A stretch of DNA of 12,368 bases from UBA2365 sp964594045 (GTDB lineage Bacteria > Bacteroidota > Bacteroidia > Chitinophagales > Saprospiraceae), in NCBI GenBank assembly GCA_964594045.1, contig CAZQKR010000074.1, forward strand, positions 1-12,368, read 5' to 3'. The position numbers and the translations under genes were made by a program. Positions 1 through 7,735 of this stretch are shown one piece after another. How positions within the stretch are numbered: position 1 is the first letter of the stretch; each line of letters opens with the position of its first letter. Below the pieces are notes generated by a model. It saw only the letters and a program-made list of their open reading frames with translations. It had not been told where the DNA came from and ran no database searches.

Positions 1-87
1 CAAAGAACTTATTTGTTATGGCACTATTGCCGCTTAAATTTTAACGAACTATTGTGATAATAAAAATTGGGATTATTGATCCGAATT

Positions 88-501
88 TCAGGATGAAGAT
101 GTCCTGCCAAAAATATGTACTTTTATTTCATTGATTTCCAGGTTATTGATCCTTTTTTTTGAGAAATAGGATTTCAGCAGATCATTCAATTCGTCATCAA
201 AATAATCCCTGATCACATCCGAATCTGTGTGATGAATGTGATGATGTGGTTCGGTGACGGGATCGAACATTTTGATGTCACTGCCGGTCATCACGCTTTG
301 GATAAGGCCTTTTTCCACGAAAATTTCCAGTACTTTATACACTGTTGCCAATGATATATTGGGATGATCTGTTCTGATCTTTTCATAGATCTGTTCAACG
401 GTCGGATGGTTTTTCATTTGCATAACGGTCTCCAGGATCACTACCCTTTGAGGTGTCACTTTGAGTCCTTTTCCAGCCAGTATTTCGCGTGTTTTTTGCA
501 C
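88..501 (-). CDS. Fur-family (PerR-like) transcriptional regulator lacking the structural zinc cysteines
   Basis: A 137-residue metal-dependent DNA-binding regulator. Residues 1-80 form the Fur winged helix, with the LKVTPQR signature at 13-19 and the recognition-helix segment SLATVYKVLEIF at 50-61. The C-terminal part is the dimerisation and metal-binding domain. Aligned by eye with Bacillus subtilis PerR at a constant offset of five residues, the regulatory metal ligands are all present: H32, D80, H86, H88 and D99 (PerR H37, D85, H91, H93, D104). The protein has no cysteine: the PerR CxxC positions are H91 and S94, and the C-terminal pair falls in an RTSSS tail. The start is GTG at 501, because an in-frame stop lies two codons upstream and the next methionine would remove the helix before TPQR. 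It is a single gene. A role as peroxide or metal-responsive repressor is inferred; a plain iron or zinc sensor is possible. Confidence 0.9.
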   Translation of the reverse strand: MQKTREILAGKGLKVTPQRVVILETVMQMKNHPTVEQIYEKIRTDHPNISLATVYKVLEIFVEKGLIQSVMTGSDIKMFDPVTEPHHHIHHTDSDVIRDYFDDELNDLLKSYFSKKRINNLEINEIKVHIFGRTSSS

Positions 502-509
502 CGTTCAAA

Positions 510-530
510 TTAATTCTAATGATCAATTAA
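510..530. promoter_or_regulatory. AT-rich inverted repeat just upstream of the Fur-family gene, possible autoregulatory operator
   Basis: TTAATT at 510-515 and AATTAA at 525-530 form a 6-bp inverted repeat with a 9-bp centre, ending nine bases upstream of the GTG start of the regulator. Fur-family proteins often bind AT-rich inverted repeats in their own promoters. It does not fit the 7-1-7 PerR-box spacing well, and AT-rich repeats of this size arise by chance. Confidence 0.25.
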
Positions 531-583
531 AGAGATTAGTTTAGTCCAAATACAGTATAACTAACTTTGGTCAGTACCCTGAC

Positions 584-605
584 TTAACAAATTCAATTTT
601 GTTAA
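584..605. repeat. Perfect 8-bp inverted repeat between the Fur-family gene and the peptidase gene
   Basis: TTAACAAA at 584-591 and TTTGTTAA at 598-605 are exact reverse complements separated by six bases. The pair lies about 83 bases upstream of the regulator start and about 180 bases downstream of the peptidase stop, both on the minus strand. It could be a second operator or a weak hairpin. There is no GC-rich stem or T-run to call it a terminator. Nothing else gene-like is seen in 502-781. Confidence 0.3.
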
Positions 606-781
606 TTAACGAAAAAATCAACTTTTTGTTTCAAAATATTTGTTGACCATCGCCATTTACCAGGACTTTTCAAGGTATTTTTGCAAATTAACCTGCTTAA
701 AGCATTTTTCATTGGTAAGTCATTTGAACCAAAGAATTCCTAACAGACTCCAGGTTCATTATATTCGAGTGCGTGCAGTGA

Positions 782-2833
782 TTATTTTGCTTTCCCCACT
801 TTTTCCAGCGCATTTTTGACGGCTTCAAAAATAGCCCGATTACTGATCCTGCCTCCGGTAGCCTCCAGCATCCAAAGTCCCGGTGTTTTTTTGCCTATGG
901 AAAAAATTTTGCGGGTCTCATCTCCAAAATTCTTCCCCTTGTAATATTCCTCCAGTTGGAACATGATCAGTCTGCCATAAGGATAGCTCATCAGGTAAAG
1001 TGGATAGACTATCATATGTGAATAGATCGATAGCACTGTTACATCTCTGACGCCAAAAACATCTGCGTAATATTCATTCCAGACTTTTTTAGAGATTCCG
1101 AGCACTGCCATCCTAAGCTCTTCAGGCGTGGCTTCAGGGTTGGCATAAAGCCATTCCCAGACTTCCATATCCACCATGGAGACACCCATCATTTCATAAT
1201 TATCCCAGAAAATATCCAACACATCCAGTGAAGTTTTAAGCTGATCATCGCTATCGAGACCCAGCAGTTCCAGATCCCTGGCCTGGAACATAAAAGCAAG
1301 CGCCTCAGTAAAAGCATTGTTGGGCACACCTCTCATCATATAATTCTCTACTTCATGCAGGCTGAATGTCTGTTCCACATTGTGACCCAGTTCATGAACG
1401 GCAATATTATACCCTTTGTAATCCATACCGTCACCACCTACCCTGGTACGAAGATGGGAAGGCATCTCCTTCATTGAGGAAGGCATGGCATGGCCGGAAC
1501 CCCGTGCATCATCCACATCAATCTCACCTGCCAGAAATCCGACTGTTTCATTATCAAAACCGATTTTTTTGAGGATCTCCGGCAATGCCTGGTCAAAAGA
1601 TACTGCATCAGGATAAAGCGATTTGGTCAGCTGGTCCAGTTGTTCACCCGGAATAATGCTCCTGGCAGTGAAACCGTCATACCACAGGTCAAATGGCTTT
1701 AGCGGACGGCCAAGACGTTTGCTGATCAGTTTACCGGTTTCCCGGATCAATGGTGAAGAAGCGTATTCCCTGAATAAGGTCTCAACTTCATTTTTAGGAA
1801 TTTCCATACCGGATTCAAAGGTTCTTTTGATATAGGTGTTCATACCGGGATAGAATGGGTCAAACTTCCTTATGGCTTTAAAATGAGCCAGAAGATGCTC
1901 ATACCTTACATTGTTCTCGGGGTTCACAACCACCTGATTTCCATTTCTTTGAAGTGTATTCTCAAATGGATCCCACTGGTATTCACTGTTGTTGATCACC
2001 TGTTGCGGAATGCTTTGGTCGATGATACGCAGCATCACCTGGTACAGCATATCCTGTTTGGGCAATCCGTCAGGTCTTCCGTAGTTTGCCTTGATCTCAT
2101 CCCTGATATTCCAATGGGACAACAGCTTCATGTCTTCCGGAAAGCGTTTATTTCCTTTTTTGTCCACCAGCTGACCGGCAAAAATATTATACTCCGAAAT
2201 GTACAGATCTCCTTCACTGGCAATCATGCTCATATTTTGTAAAACGGCAGGAGGTACTCTTGATGTAAAAACATCGCCAAGTCTCGCATAGCCCCATTGT
2301 CGGTCGCTCCATACAGCACCCAAATTGTTTTTTTCCTTCAGGGAATAATTGGGAAAATTGAGCAGGATGATAAAAGCGATTTTATTTTGAAAAAGATCTT
2401 CCAGCACATGTGAGGATGGATTGTAAGCGCTGAAATACTGATCAGTTTTATGAACTGGCCCTTTGTCTTCATGTACCTGGCGATTCAATTCAATCGAAAT
2501 CCGGTCCAGATAGCCAAAAAGAAATTCAAAATTAGATGCTATCCGGTCAAAGACCAAAGCCAGCTCCGCACTGTCCGCGATGAAATGCTCATCGACAAAA
2601 CGTGCAAATGCTTCATTGTCTCCGTCGGTTTTTCTCCAAAGGCCTGCAGTCTGGTTCACGCCCCTTTCCGCACGGAAACGGTATTCATCCCCGTGCTTTT
2701 TCAGCAAGCCTTCAGTGACCCGGTCAATAACAGCCTGGTTAACAGGAGACTTTTCATCAGATTGTACTTGAATTTGGGTAAAACCGGGATTTAGCATCAA
2801 AGACCATAAGATCAGGAATATAAACTTTTGCAT
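782..2833 (-). CDS. Secreted zinc metallopeptidase of the HExxH...E gluzincin type (M2/M3-like)
   Basis: A protein of about 683 residues with an N-terminal export signal (MQKFIFLILWSLMLNPGFTQ), so probably periplasmic or outer-membrane-associated. The catalytic motif HELGH is at 480-484, and a second glutamate in FTEALAF is at 510, 30 residues after the first histidine. That spacing resembles the M2 (ACE-type) and M3 (thimet/oligoendopeptidase) helical peptidases. The C-terminal segment around 610-680 (SYPYGRLIMFQLEEYYKGKNF, then a helix ending the protein) recalls the M3 C-terminal region. I chose the ATG at 2833 because a TAnnTTTG-type -7 element lies at 2853-2860, which would put the transcript start inside the alternative ATG at 2851; that alternative adds six residues (MLKLNK). 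It is a lone gene, divergent from the DoxX operon. Likely role: hydrolysis of oligopeptides outside the cytoplasm. The exact MEROPS family is unassigned. Confidence 0.85.
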   Translation of the reverse strand: MQKFIFLILWSLMLNPGFTQIQVQSDEKSPVNQAVIDRVTEGLLKKHGDEYRFRAERGVNQTAGLWRKTDGDNEAFARFVDEHFIADSAELALVFDRIASNFEFLFGYLDRISIELNRQVHEDKGPVHKTDQYFSAYNPSSHVLEDLFQNKIAFIILLNFPNYSLKEKNNLGAVWSDRQWGYARLGDVFTSRVPPAVLQNMSMIASEGDLYISEYNIFAGQLVDKKGNKRFPEDMKLLSHWNIRDEIKANYGRPDGLPKQDMLYQVMLRIIDQSIPQQVINNSEYQWDPFENTLQRNGNQVVVNPENNVRYEHLLAHFKAIRKFDPFYPGMNTYIKRTFESGMEIPKNEVETLFREYASSPLIRETGKLISKRLGRPLKPFDLWYDGFTARSIIPGEQLDQLTKSLYPDAVSFDQALPEILKKIGFDNETVGFLAGEIDVDDARGSGHAMPSSMKEMPSHLRTRVGGDGMDYKGYNIAVHELGHNVEQTFSLHEVENYMMRGVPNNAFTEALAFMFQARDLELLGLDSDDQLKTSLDVLDIFWDNYEMMGVSMVDMEVWEWLYANPEATPEELRMAVLGISKKVWNEYYADVFGVRDVTVLSIYSHMIVYPLYLMSYPYGRLIMFQLEEYYKGKNFGDETRKIFSIGKKTPGLWMLEATGGRISNRAIFEAVKNALEKVGKAK

Positions 2834-2852
2834 TTTATTGAGCTTTAGCATA

Positions 2853-2860
2853 CAAAATTA
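2853..2860 (-). promoter_or_regulatory. Candidate Bacteroidota -7 promoter element for the peptidase gene
   Basis: On the minus strand 2860-2853 reads TAATTTTG, an exact match to the Bacteroidota -7 consensus TAnnTTTG. It lies 19 bases upstream of the ATG at 2833. No TTTG-type -33 element is found at the usual spacing, so the call is tentative. If real, it favours the downstream start codon with a short leader. Confidence 0.3.
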
Positions 2861-3012
2861 AAGAAAAATTCAACATCATTTTATTCGCTTTTAAAGCAAC
2901 CGTTCTTTGCTGGAGAATATTTGGATCACTCAGCTAAAAACACCATCCAAAATATAAAAACCGGATACAGTTTATTATTTTTATGGGCAATTCTAAATTT
3001 ATTTTTTTAGCT

Positions 3013-3492
3013 ATGGAATTCTCCAAGACAAAGATTGTTTCCCTGGTTTTTTTAAGGTGGCTTATCGGATGGCATTTTTTCTACGAAGGAATGGTCAAGA
3101 TCCTGACGCCAGGCTGGTCATCAAAAATGTACCTTCTTGATTCATCCGGCTTTGCCAAAGCTTTTTTTGAATGGATCGCGGAAAATGAATCTATTTTGTA
3201 CGCTACGGACATGATCAACATGTGGGCGCTCACCATTATTGGTTTTCTTTTGCTCGCCGGAATCCTGGAGCGGATCGCATCTTTGTCAGGCATGGTCCTG
3301 TTGGCTTTGTATTTTATTTCCCATCCAGCATTACCCGGGATTGAGTATATTTTCCCGTCAGACGGAAGCTATTTTCTGGTGAATAAAACATTGATCGAAC
3401 TGGCAGCCCTATGGGTACTTTTTGCATTTCCTACCGCACACATTTTCGGACTGGAGCGCATTATCAAAAAATCATTAAAGCGGAATAAATAG
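3013..3492 (+). CDS. DoxX-family integral membrane protein
   Basis: A membrane protein of 159 residues with about four hydrophobic segments, near 8-25, 67-84, 86-103 and 124-142. The N-terminal pattern LRWLIGWHFFYEGMVKI followed by PGWSS (about 14-37) is typical of the DoxX/DoxD-like family of quinone-associated membrane proteins. I chose the ATG at 3013 (MEFSKTK) because DoxX proteins usually begin a few residues before the first helix; the in-frame ATG at 2983 would add ten residues and cannot be excluded. It is first in the operon, two bases before the exported oxidoreductase gene, so translation is probably coupled. In characterised homologues (thiosulfate:quinone oxidoreductase DoxD) the family passes electrons to quinone. 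A role as electron outlet for the exported dehydrogenases is my inference. No promoter is evident in 2861-3012. Confidence 0.85.
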   Translation: MEFSKTKIVSLVFLRWLIGWHFFYEGMVKILTPGWSSKMYLLDSSGFAKAFFEWIAENESILYATDMINMWALTIIGFLLLAGILERIASLSGMVLLALYFISHPALPGIEYIFPSDGSYFLVNKTLIELAALWVLFAFPTAHIFGLERIIKKSLKRNK

Positions 3493-3494
3493 TT

Positions 3495-5063
3495 ATGGAA
3501 CAGGATCATACTTCAAATGAGAGTAAAAAGATCAACAGGCGGGATATCATCAAAGGACTGGCTGCACTTCCGGCATTCGGAATTCTTGGATACGGACTCT
3601 GGAGCCATTTCGGGGAACAGCATTCCGGAAAAAGTTATTTACTGGAGGATATTGGTTCCGTGATACCTAAAGGTGTTCAGCAGGTAGTTCAGGGTGATCC
3701 GCTCAGGATCGGTATTGTCGGCAGCGGTGGACGTGGTATGTATCTGCTGAAGGCATTAGGCTTCGTCCACCCGGAAGAACTGGAGGAGTATGAAAAAAAT
3801 GCCCGGGAAAGCAGTTGGTGGAAAGAATATCTGGATCAATTCAGAGCTCAGGACGACCTGAATGTGAAAATAACAGCAGTTTGTGATATTTTTGACAAAC
3901 ACGCTAAAAGAGGTATGGAAACCGGTGCCAATATTTCCCGGACAGGTAAAAACGGAAAGTTGTCTGAGCTTCCCAAAAGATACAATACCTATCAGGAACT
4001 GGTTCAATCTCCTGAGGTGGATGCTGTGATCATCGCCACGCCGGACCATCTGCACGTTCCTGTAGCCATTGAAGCTGCCAGAAACGGAAAACACGTTTAT
4101 TGTGAAAAACCGCTCTCCTGGACTGTACCGGAAACCTATGAAGTGCGCAAAGTGGTTAAAGACACAGGCATCATCTTCCAGTTGGGCCATCAGGGAAGGC
4201 AAACGGAAAGTTATCATGTGGCCAAGTCGCTGATCAACAAAGGTGTGCTCGGAAAAATTTCCCTGATCGAAGTCTGCACCAACCGGAATGATCCCAACGG
4301 CGCCTGGGTTTATGACATCGACCCGGATGCCAATCAGCGGAATATCGACTGGAAACAATTTATCGGACCCGCGCCATGGCATGAATTCAGCCTGGAAAGA
4401 TTCTTCCGCTGGCGCTGTTGGTGGGATTACAGCACCGGATTGAGCGGAGACCTTTTCACTCATGAATTTGATGCACTGAATCAGATACTTGATCTGGGAA
4501 TTCCTCATTCGGCCATGGCGTCAGGTGGTATCTATTTTTACAAGGATGGCAGAACAGTTCCAGATGTGTTGAATATGGCCTTTGAATACCCGGAAAAGGA
4601 CCTCACCCTGTTGTACAGTGCAACGCTGGCCAGCGAAAAGAAGAGAGGCAAAGTGATCATGGGACATGACGGTCATATGCAATTGGATGAGACCCTGCTG
4701 ATCATGGCAGATCCGAAATCAACCAAATATGCGGATAAATTAGCTGAAGGTGCTATCGAGCCCAATAAGCCGATTTTTTCTTATGTGCCTGGCCAGGAAA
4801 AAGTGGATGCGATCACGACCGCAACTGAAAAATATTTTGCGGAAAGAGGTCTTCTGTACACCTACAGGGATGGTAAAACTTATGATACATCGCATTTACA
4901 TTTGAGGGAATGGCTCAATTGTATCAGGCTCAGGGACGGTTCCCAGCCGAGCTGCAATATAGATGCTGCTTTTGAAGAAGCTATGGCAGCACACATGGGC
5001 ACAATCTCCTACCATGAAAACAGGAGGGTATTTTGGGATTCAGTAAATGAAAAGATCATTTAA
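3495..5063 (+). CDS. Tat-exported Gfo/Idh/MocA-family NAD(P)-dependent sugar oxidoreductase with an N-terminal-domain insertion
   Basis: A 522-residue oxidoreductase. Residues 11-40 carry a twin-arginine signal (NRRDIIK with R15 R16, then a hydrophobic stretch without a clear lipobox), so it is probably exported folded with its cofactor. The Rossmann nucleotide loop GIVGSGGRG is at 73-81, ATPDHLH at 181-187, and EKP with K205 at 204-206; a substrate-side histidine is H323 in SGDLFTHEFD. About 30 extra residues (roughly 88-120, rich in E, K, W and Y) separate the glycine loop from the next strand (VKITAVCD), unlike the second exported paralogue at 6225. The start is the ATG two bases after the DoxX stop; the next gene begins three bases after its stop. 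Members of this family oxidise ring hydroxyls of sugars, inositols or glycosides. The substrate here is unknown; a glycoside is inferred from the DUF1080 gene downstream. Confidence 0.92.
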   Translation: MEQDHTSNESKKINRRDIIKGLAALPAFGILGYGLWSHFGEQHSGKSYLLEDIGSVIPKGVQQVVQGDPLRIGIVGSGGRGMYLLKALGFVHPEELEEYEKNARESSWWKEYLDQFRAQDDLNVKITAVCDIFDKHAKRGMETGANISRTGKNGKLSELPKRYNTYQELVQSPEVDAVIIATPDHLHVPVAIEAARNGKHVYCEKPLSWTVPETYEVRKVVKDTGIIFQLGHQGRQTESYHVAKSLINKGVLGKISLIEVCTNRNDPNGAWVYDIDPDANQRNIDWKQFIGPAPWHEFSLERFFRWRCWWDYSTGLSGDLFTHEFDALNQILDLGIPHSAMASGGIYFYKDGRTVPDVLNMAFEYPEKDLTLLYSATLASEKKRGKVIMGHDGHMQLDETLLIMADPKSTKYADKLAEGAIEPNKPIFSYVPGQEKVDAITTATEKYFAERGLLYTYRDGKTYDTSHLHLREWLNCIRLRDGSQPSCNIDAAFEEAMAAHMGTISYHENRRVFWDSVNEKII

Positions 5064-5066
5064 AAA

Positions 5067-6110
5067 ATGAAGGTGATACAGACAGCTTTGGCAGGTTTTG
5101 GTTTGTCCGGAAAGGTATTCCATGCTCCGTTTATTCACAAACATCCGGGGTTCCGCCTACATACCGTGGTTTCTTCAACAGGTGCCTCAAAAGAGTTCTA
5201 TGCAGATTCAAAGATCATAGCGAATTTTGAGCAAATGCTCAGCGACCCGGATATTGAACTGGTCGTGATAGCCACGCCACACAGGGTGCATATTGAACAA
5301 GCATTGTCTGCCCTGGATGCAGGAAAACATGTGGTCATTGAAAAACCTGTTGCCATGCGGTCAAGCGATATCGACCTGATCAGAGAAGCGGCAGAGGATG
5401 CGGGCAAAAGGGTTTTCCCATATCACAACAGGCGTTGGGATGGAGATTTTATGACTTTGAAACAATTGATCAGGGATGGTTATCTTGGAGAAGTAAAGGA
5501 TTATGAATCAAGATTTGACCGCTTTCAACCGCGGATCACCCGGGCAGAATGGCGATATACCGATGCAGACTCAGGGGGAACCTTATTTGATCTGGGACCT
5601 CATCTGATCGATCAGGCCATTCATCTTTTTGGTAAACCGGCTGCTGTCAGTTGTATGCTTTATTTTCAGCGTGCATCAGTCAAGACAAACGATAGTTTTG
5701 ATATCAGGTTGTTTTATAAGGAAAAGACTGCCACCCTGAAAGCAGGCGTTTTTGTGAAGGAACAAGGTCCTCACTTTCAGGTACATGGAACATCAGGTTC
5801 ATTCATCAAATACGGCCTGGATCCGCAGGAGCAAAAACTGAAGGAAGGTATTTTACCGGACACTCCGCTTTTTGGTGAGGAAGATCCGGCGAATTTCGGA
5901 CTGTTGAATACCATTGCCGGAGGGCAAAATTTGCGTCAGCCATATCCGACAATACCGGGCAATTATATGGATTTTTATAACAATGTTCATGAGAGCCTGG
6001 CAACAGGAAAACAGCCTGCCGTCTCATTGGAAGATGTGCAGTTGAATTTGCAGATACTTGAAGCTGCCATCGAGAGCCATGAAATGAAAAGGACGATTGA
6101 ATTGATCTGA
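5067..6110 (+). CDS. Cytoplasmic Gfo/Idh/MocA oxidoreductase of the YdgJ/IolW type
   Basis: A 347-residue cytoplasmic oxidoreductase with no export signal. The nucleotide-binding start ALAGFGLSGKVFHAPFI (7-23) and the motifs EKP (92-94), YHNRRWDGDF (119-128), FDRFQP (150-155), DLGPHLIDQ (175-183) and SFIKYGLDPQE (245-255) match the Escherichia coli YdgJ and B. subtilis IolW group, remembered as NADP-dependent scyllo-inositol-type dehydrogenases. K93 and H179 are the likely catalytic pair. It begins three bases after the exported oxidoreductase gene and is followed by a 114-base gap before the next gene. Placed between two exported paralogues, it probably works on an imported product, for example reducing a keto-sugar back to the aldose. 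The inositol substrate of the characterised relatives should not be assumed here. Confidence 0.92.
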   Translation: MKVIQTALAGFGLSGKVFHAPFIHKHPGFRLHTVVSSTGASKEFYADSKIIANFEQMLSDPDIELVVIATPHRVHIEQALSALDAGKHVVIEKPVAMRSSDIDLIREAAEDAGKRVFPYHNRRWDGDFMTLKQLIRDGYLGEVKDYESRFDRFQPRITRAEWRYTDADSGGTLFDLGPHLIDQAIHLFGKPAAVSCMLYFQRASVKTNDSFDIRLFYKEKTATLKAGVFVKEQGPHFQVHGTSGSFIKYGLDPQEQKLKEGILPDTPLFGEEDPANFGLLNTIAGGQNLRQPYPTIPGNYMDFYNNVHESLATGKQPAVSLEDVQLNLQILEAAIESHEMKRTIELI

Positions 6111-6224
6111 ACATTCCGGACAGATACCGGTTGAGCATGAAAGTTCAGCCCGGAACGATCAAAAGGCAGTGAACCATGCAGAAAAGGGTTTAAAACATTT
6201 GAATATTCTTTAAATATAAACCTT

Positions 6225-7709
6225 ATGGACGAAACGAACGAAAAAAAGAAATCCATGAAACGCAGGGATTTTATCAAAAACTCTGCCATGGCAACTGCCG
6301 GTTTCATGATCCTGCCCAGTCATGTGATCTCCGGGTTGGGACACCGGATGCCCAGCGATAAACTGAATATCGCCGGGGTAGGCGTTGGAGGCCGCGGTGG
6401 TGGTGTCATCAAGGCCTGCAGCAGTGAAAACATCGTAGCGCTTTGTGATGTAGACTGGAAATACGCTTCAAAGATCTTCGATGATTTTCCAAAAGCTAAA
6501 AAATATTATGACTGGAGGATCATGCTGGATGAAATGAAGGACACCATAGATGCTGTTGTTGTCGGTACACCTGACCATACACATGCCATCGTCAGCATCA
6601 ATGCAATGAAGCTCGGCAAGCATGTTTACTGTGAAAAGCCGCTGACACACTCAGTTTGGGAATCCAGGGAAATGACGCGTCTTGCAAAAGAATACAAACT
6701 GGCCACCCAGATGGGCAACCAGGGTAATTCAGGTGAAGGTATCCGTCAGACCTGTGAGTGGATCTGGGATGGCGCGATCGGAGACATCCGCGAAGTCCAC
6801 GCATGGACTAACCGGCCAATCTGGCCTCAGGGTCTGGAACGTCCAAAAGAAAAAATGATGGTCCCGGATACGCTGAAATGGGATCTTTTCCTCGGACCGG
6901 CAAGGGAAAGGCCTTACCATAATATTTATACACCCTGGAACTGGCGAGGATGGTGGGATTTTGGAACTGGGGCACTGGGTGATATGGCCTGCCACATCAT
7001 GGACCCGATCTTCATGGCGCTCAAATTGAAGTATCCGACCAGGGTTCAGGGTAGTTCGACCCTTTTCAACACCGAATCACCACCTTTGGCAGAAGTTGTA
7101 AAATACACTTTCCCGGCAAGGGAGAAATTCAGGAATGTCAATATGCCGGAAGTGGAAGTTACCTGGTGGGATGGCGGTCTTTTGCCACCGAGACCTGAAG
7201 AATTACCTGCAGGAGAAGTTATGGGCCGGGATCCGAATGGTGGTTGCCTGTTCATTGGAACCAAAGGCAAACTGATGAGCGGTTGCTACGGACGAGATCC
7301 GTTCCTGTTGCCGCTGGATATGGATAAAAACTATAAAAGGCCGGAACCAAGCCTGCGTCGTGTGACACTCAGTCACGAAATGGATTGGGTCAGAGCATGC
7401 AAGGAAAGCCCTGAATCCAGGGTGGAAGCCAGTTCCTGCTTCGATTATTCAGGACCCATGAATGAGATGGTGGTTATGGGAGTTGTCGCAGTCAGATTAC
7501 AGGATTTGAAGCGGGAACTGCTTTGGGACGGTGAAAATATGCGTTTTACCAATATCGATGATAAGGACGAGATAAGGGTCGTACAAAGCGACAAATTTGA
7601 GATCATTGACGGTCATCCGCATTTTGACACAAAACATGAAACGATCAATGCAAAAGCAGCAGCTGAGGAATACATCAGGCATACTTACAGGAAAGGATGG
7701 ACATTGTAA
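6225..7709 (+). CDS. Tat-exported Gfo/Idh/MocA-family oxidoreductase
   Basis: A 494-residue oxidoreductase. A twin-arginine signal MKRRDFIKNS (11-20) precedes a hydrophobic stretch (about 21-36), so it is predicted to be exported folded. The Rossmann loop GVGVGGRG is at 51-58, GTPDHTHA at 114-121, EKP with K138 at 137-139, and the C-domain motif WWDFGTGALGDMACHIMD at 243-260 with H257. I kept the ATG at 6225; the ATG ten codons later (6255), directly before KRRDFIK, would also give a working signal. A 114-base gap upstream allows an internal promoter, but I see no convincing one. The DUF1080 lipoprotein follows after 26 bases. The family is known for NAD(P)-dependent oxidation of sugar hydroxyls. 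With the lipoprotein hydrolase next to it, formation of a 3-keto-glycoside in the periplasm is the favoured role (inference). Confidence 0.93.
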   Translation: MDETNEKKKSMKRRDFIKNSAMATAGFMILPSHVISGLGHRMPSDKLNIAGVGVGGRGGGVIKACSSENIVALCDVDWKYASKIFDDFPKAKKYYDWRIMLDEMKDTIDAVVVGTPDHTHAIVSINAMKLGKHVYCEKPLTHSVWESREMTRLAKEYKLATQMGNQGNSGEGIRQTCEWIWDGAIGDIREVHAWTNRPIWPQGLERPKEKMMVPDTLKWDLFLGPARERPYHNIYTPWNWRGWWDFGTGALGDMACHIMDPIFMALKLKYPTRVQGSSTLFNTESPPLAEVVKYTFPAREKFRNVNMPEVEVTWWDGGLLPPRPEELPAGEVMGRDPNGGCLFIGTKGKLMSGCYGRDPFLLPLDMDKNYKRPEPSLRRVTLSHEMDWVRACKESPESRVEASSCFDYSGPMNEMVVMGVVAVRLQDLKRELLWDGENMRFTNIDDKDEIRVVQSDKFEIIDGHPHFDTKHETINAKAAAEEYIRHTYRKGWTL

Positions 7710-7735
7710 ATCAACAAAATTTAAAACTAAATAAC

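Noticed and set aside
3756..4508. 250-codon open frame on the minus strand
   Set aside because: It lies wholly inside the well-supported exported dehydrogenase gene, has no recognisable domain, and is explained as an antisense shadow.
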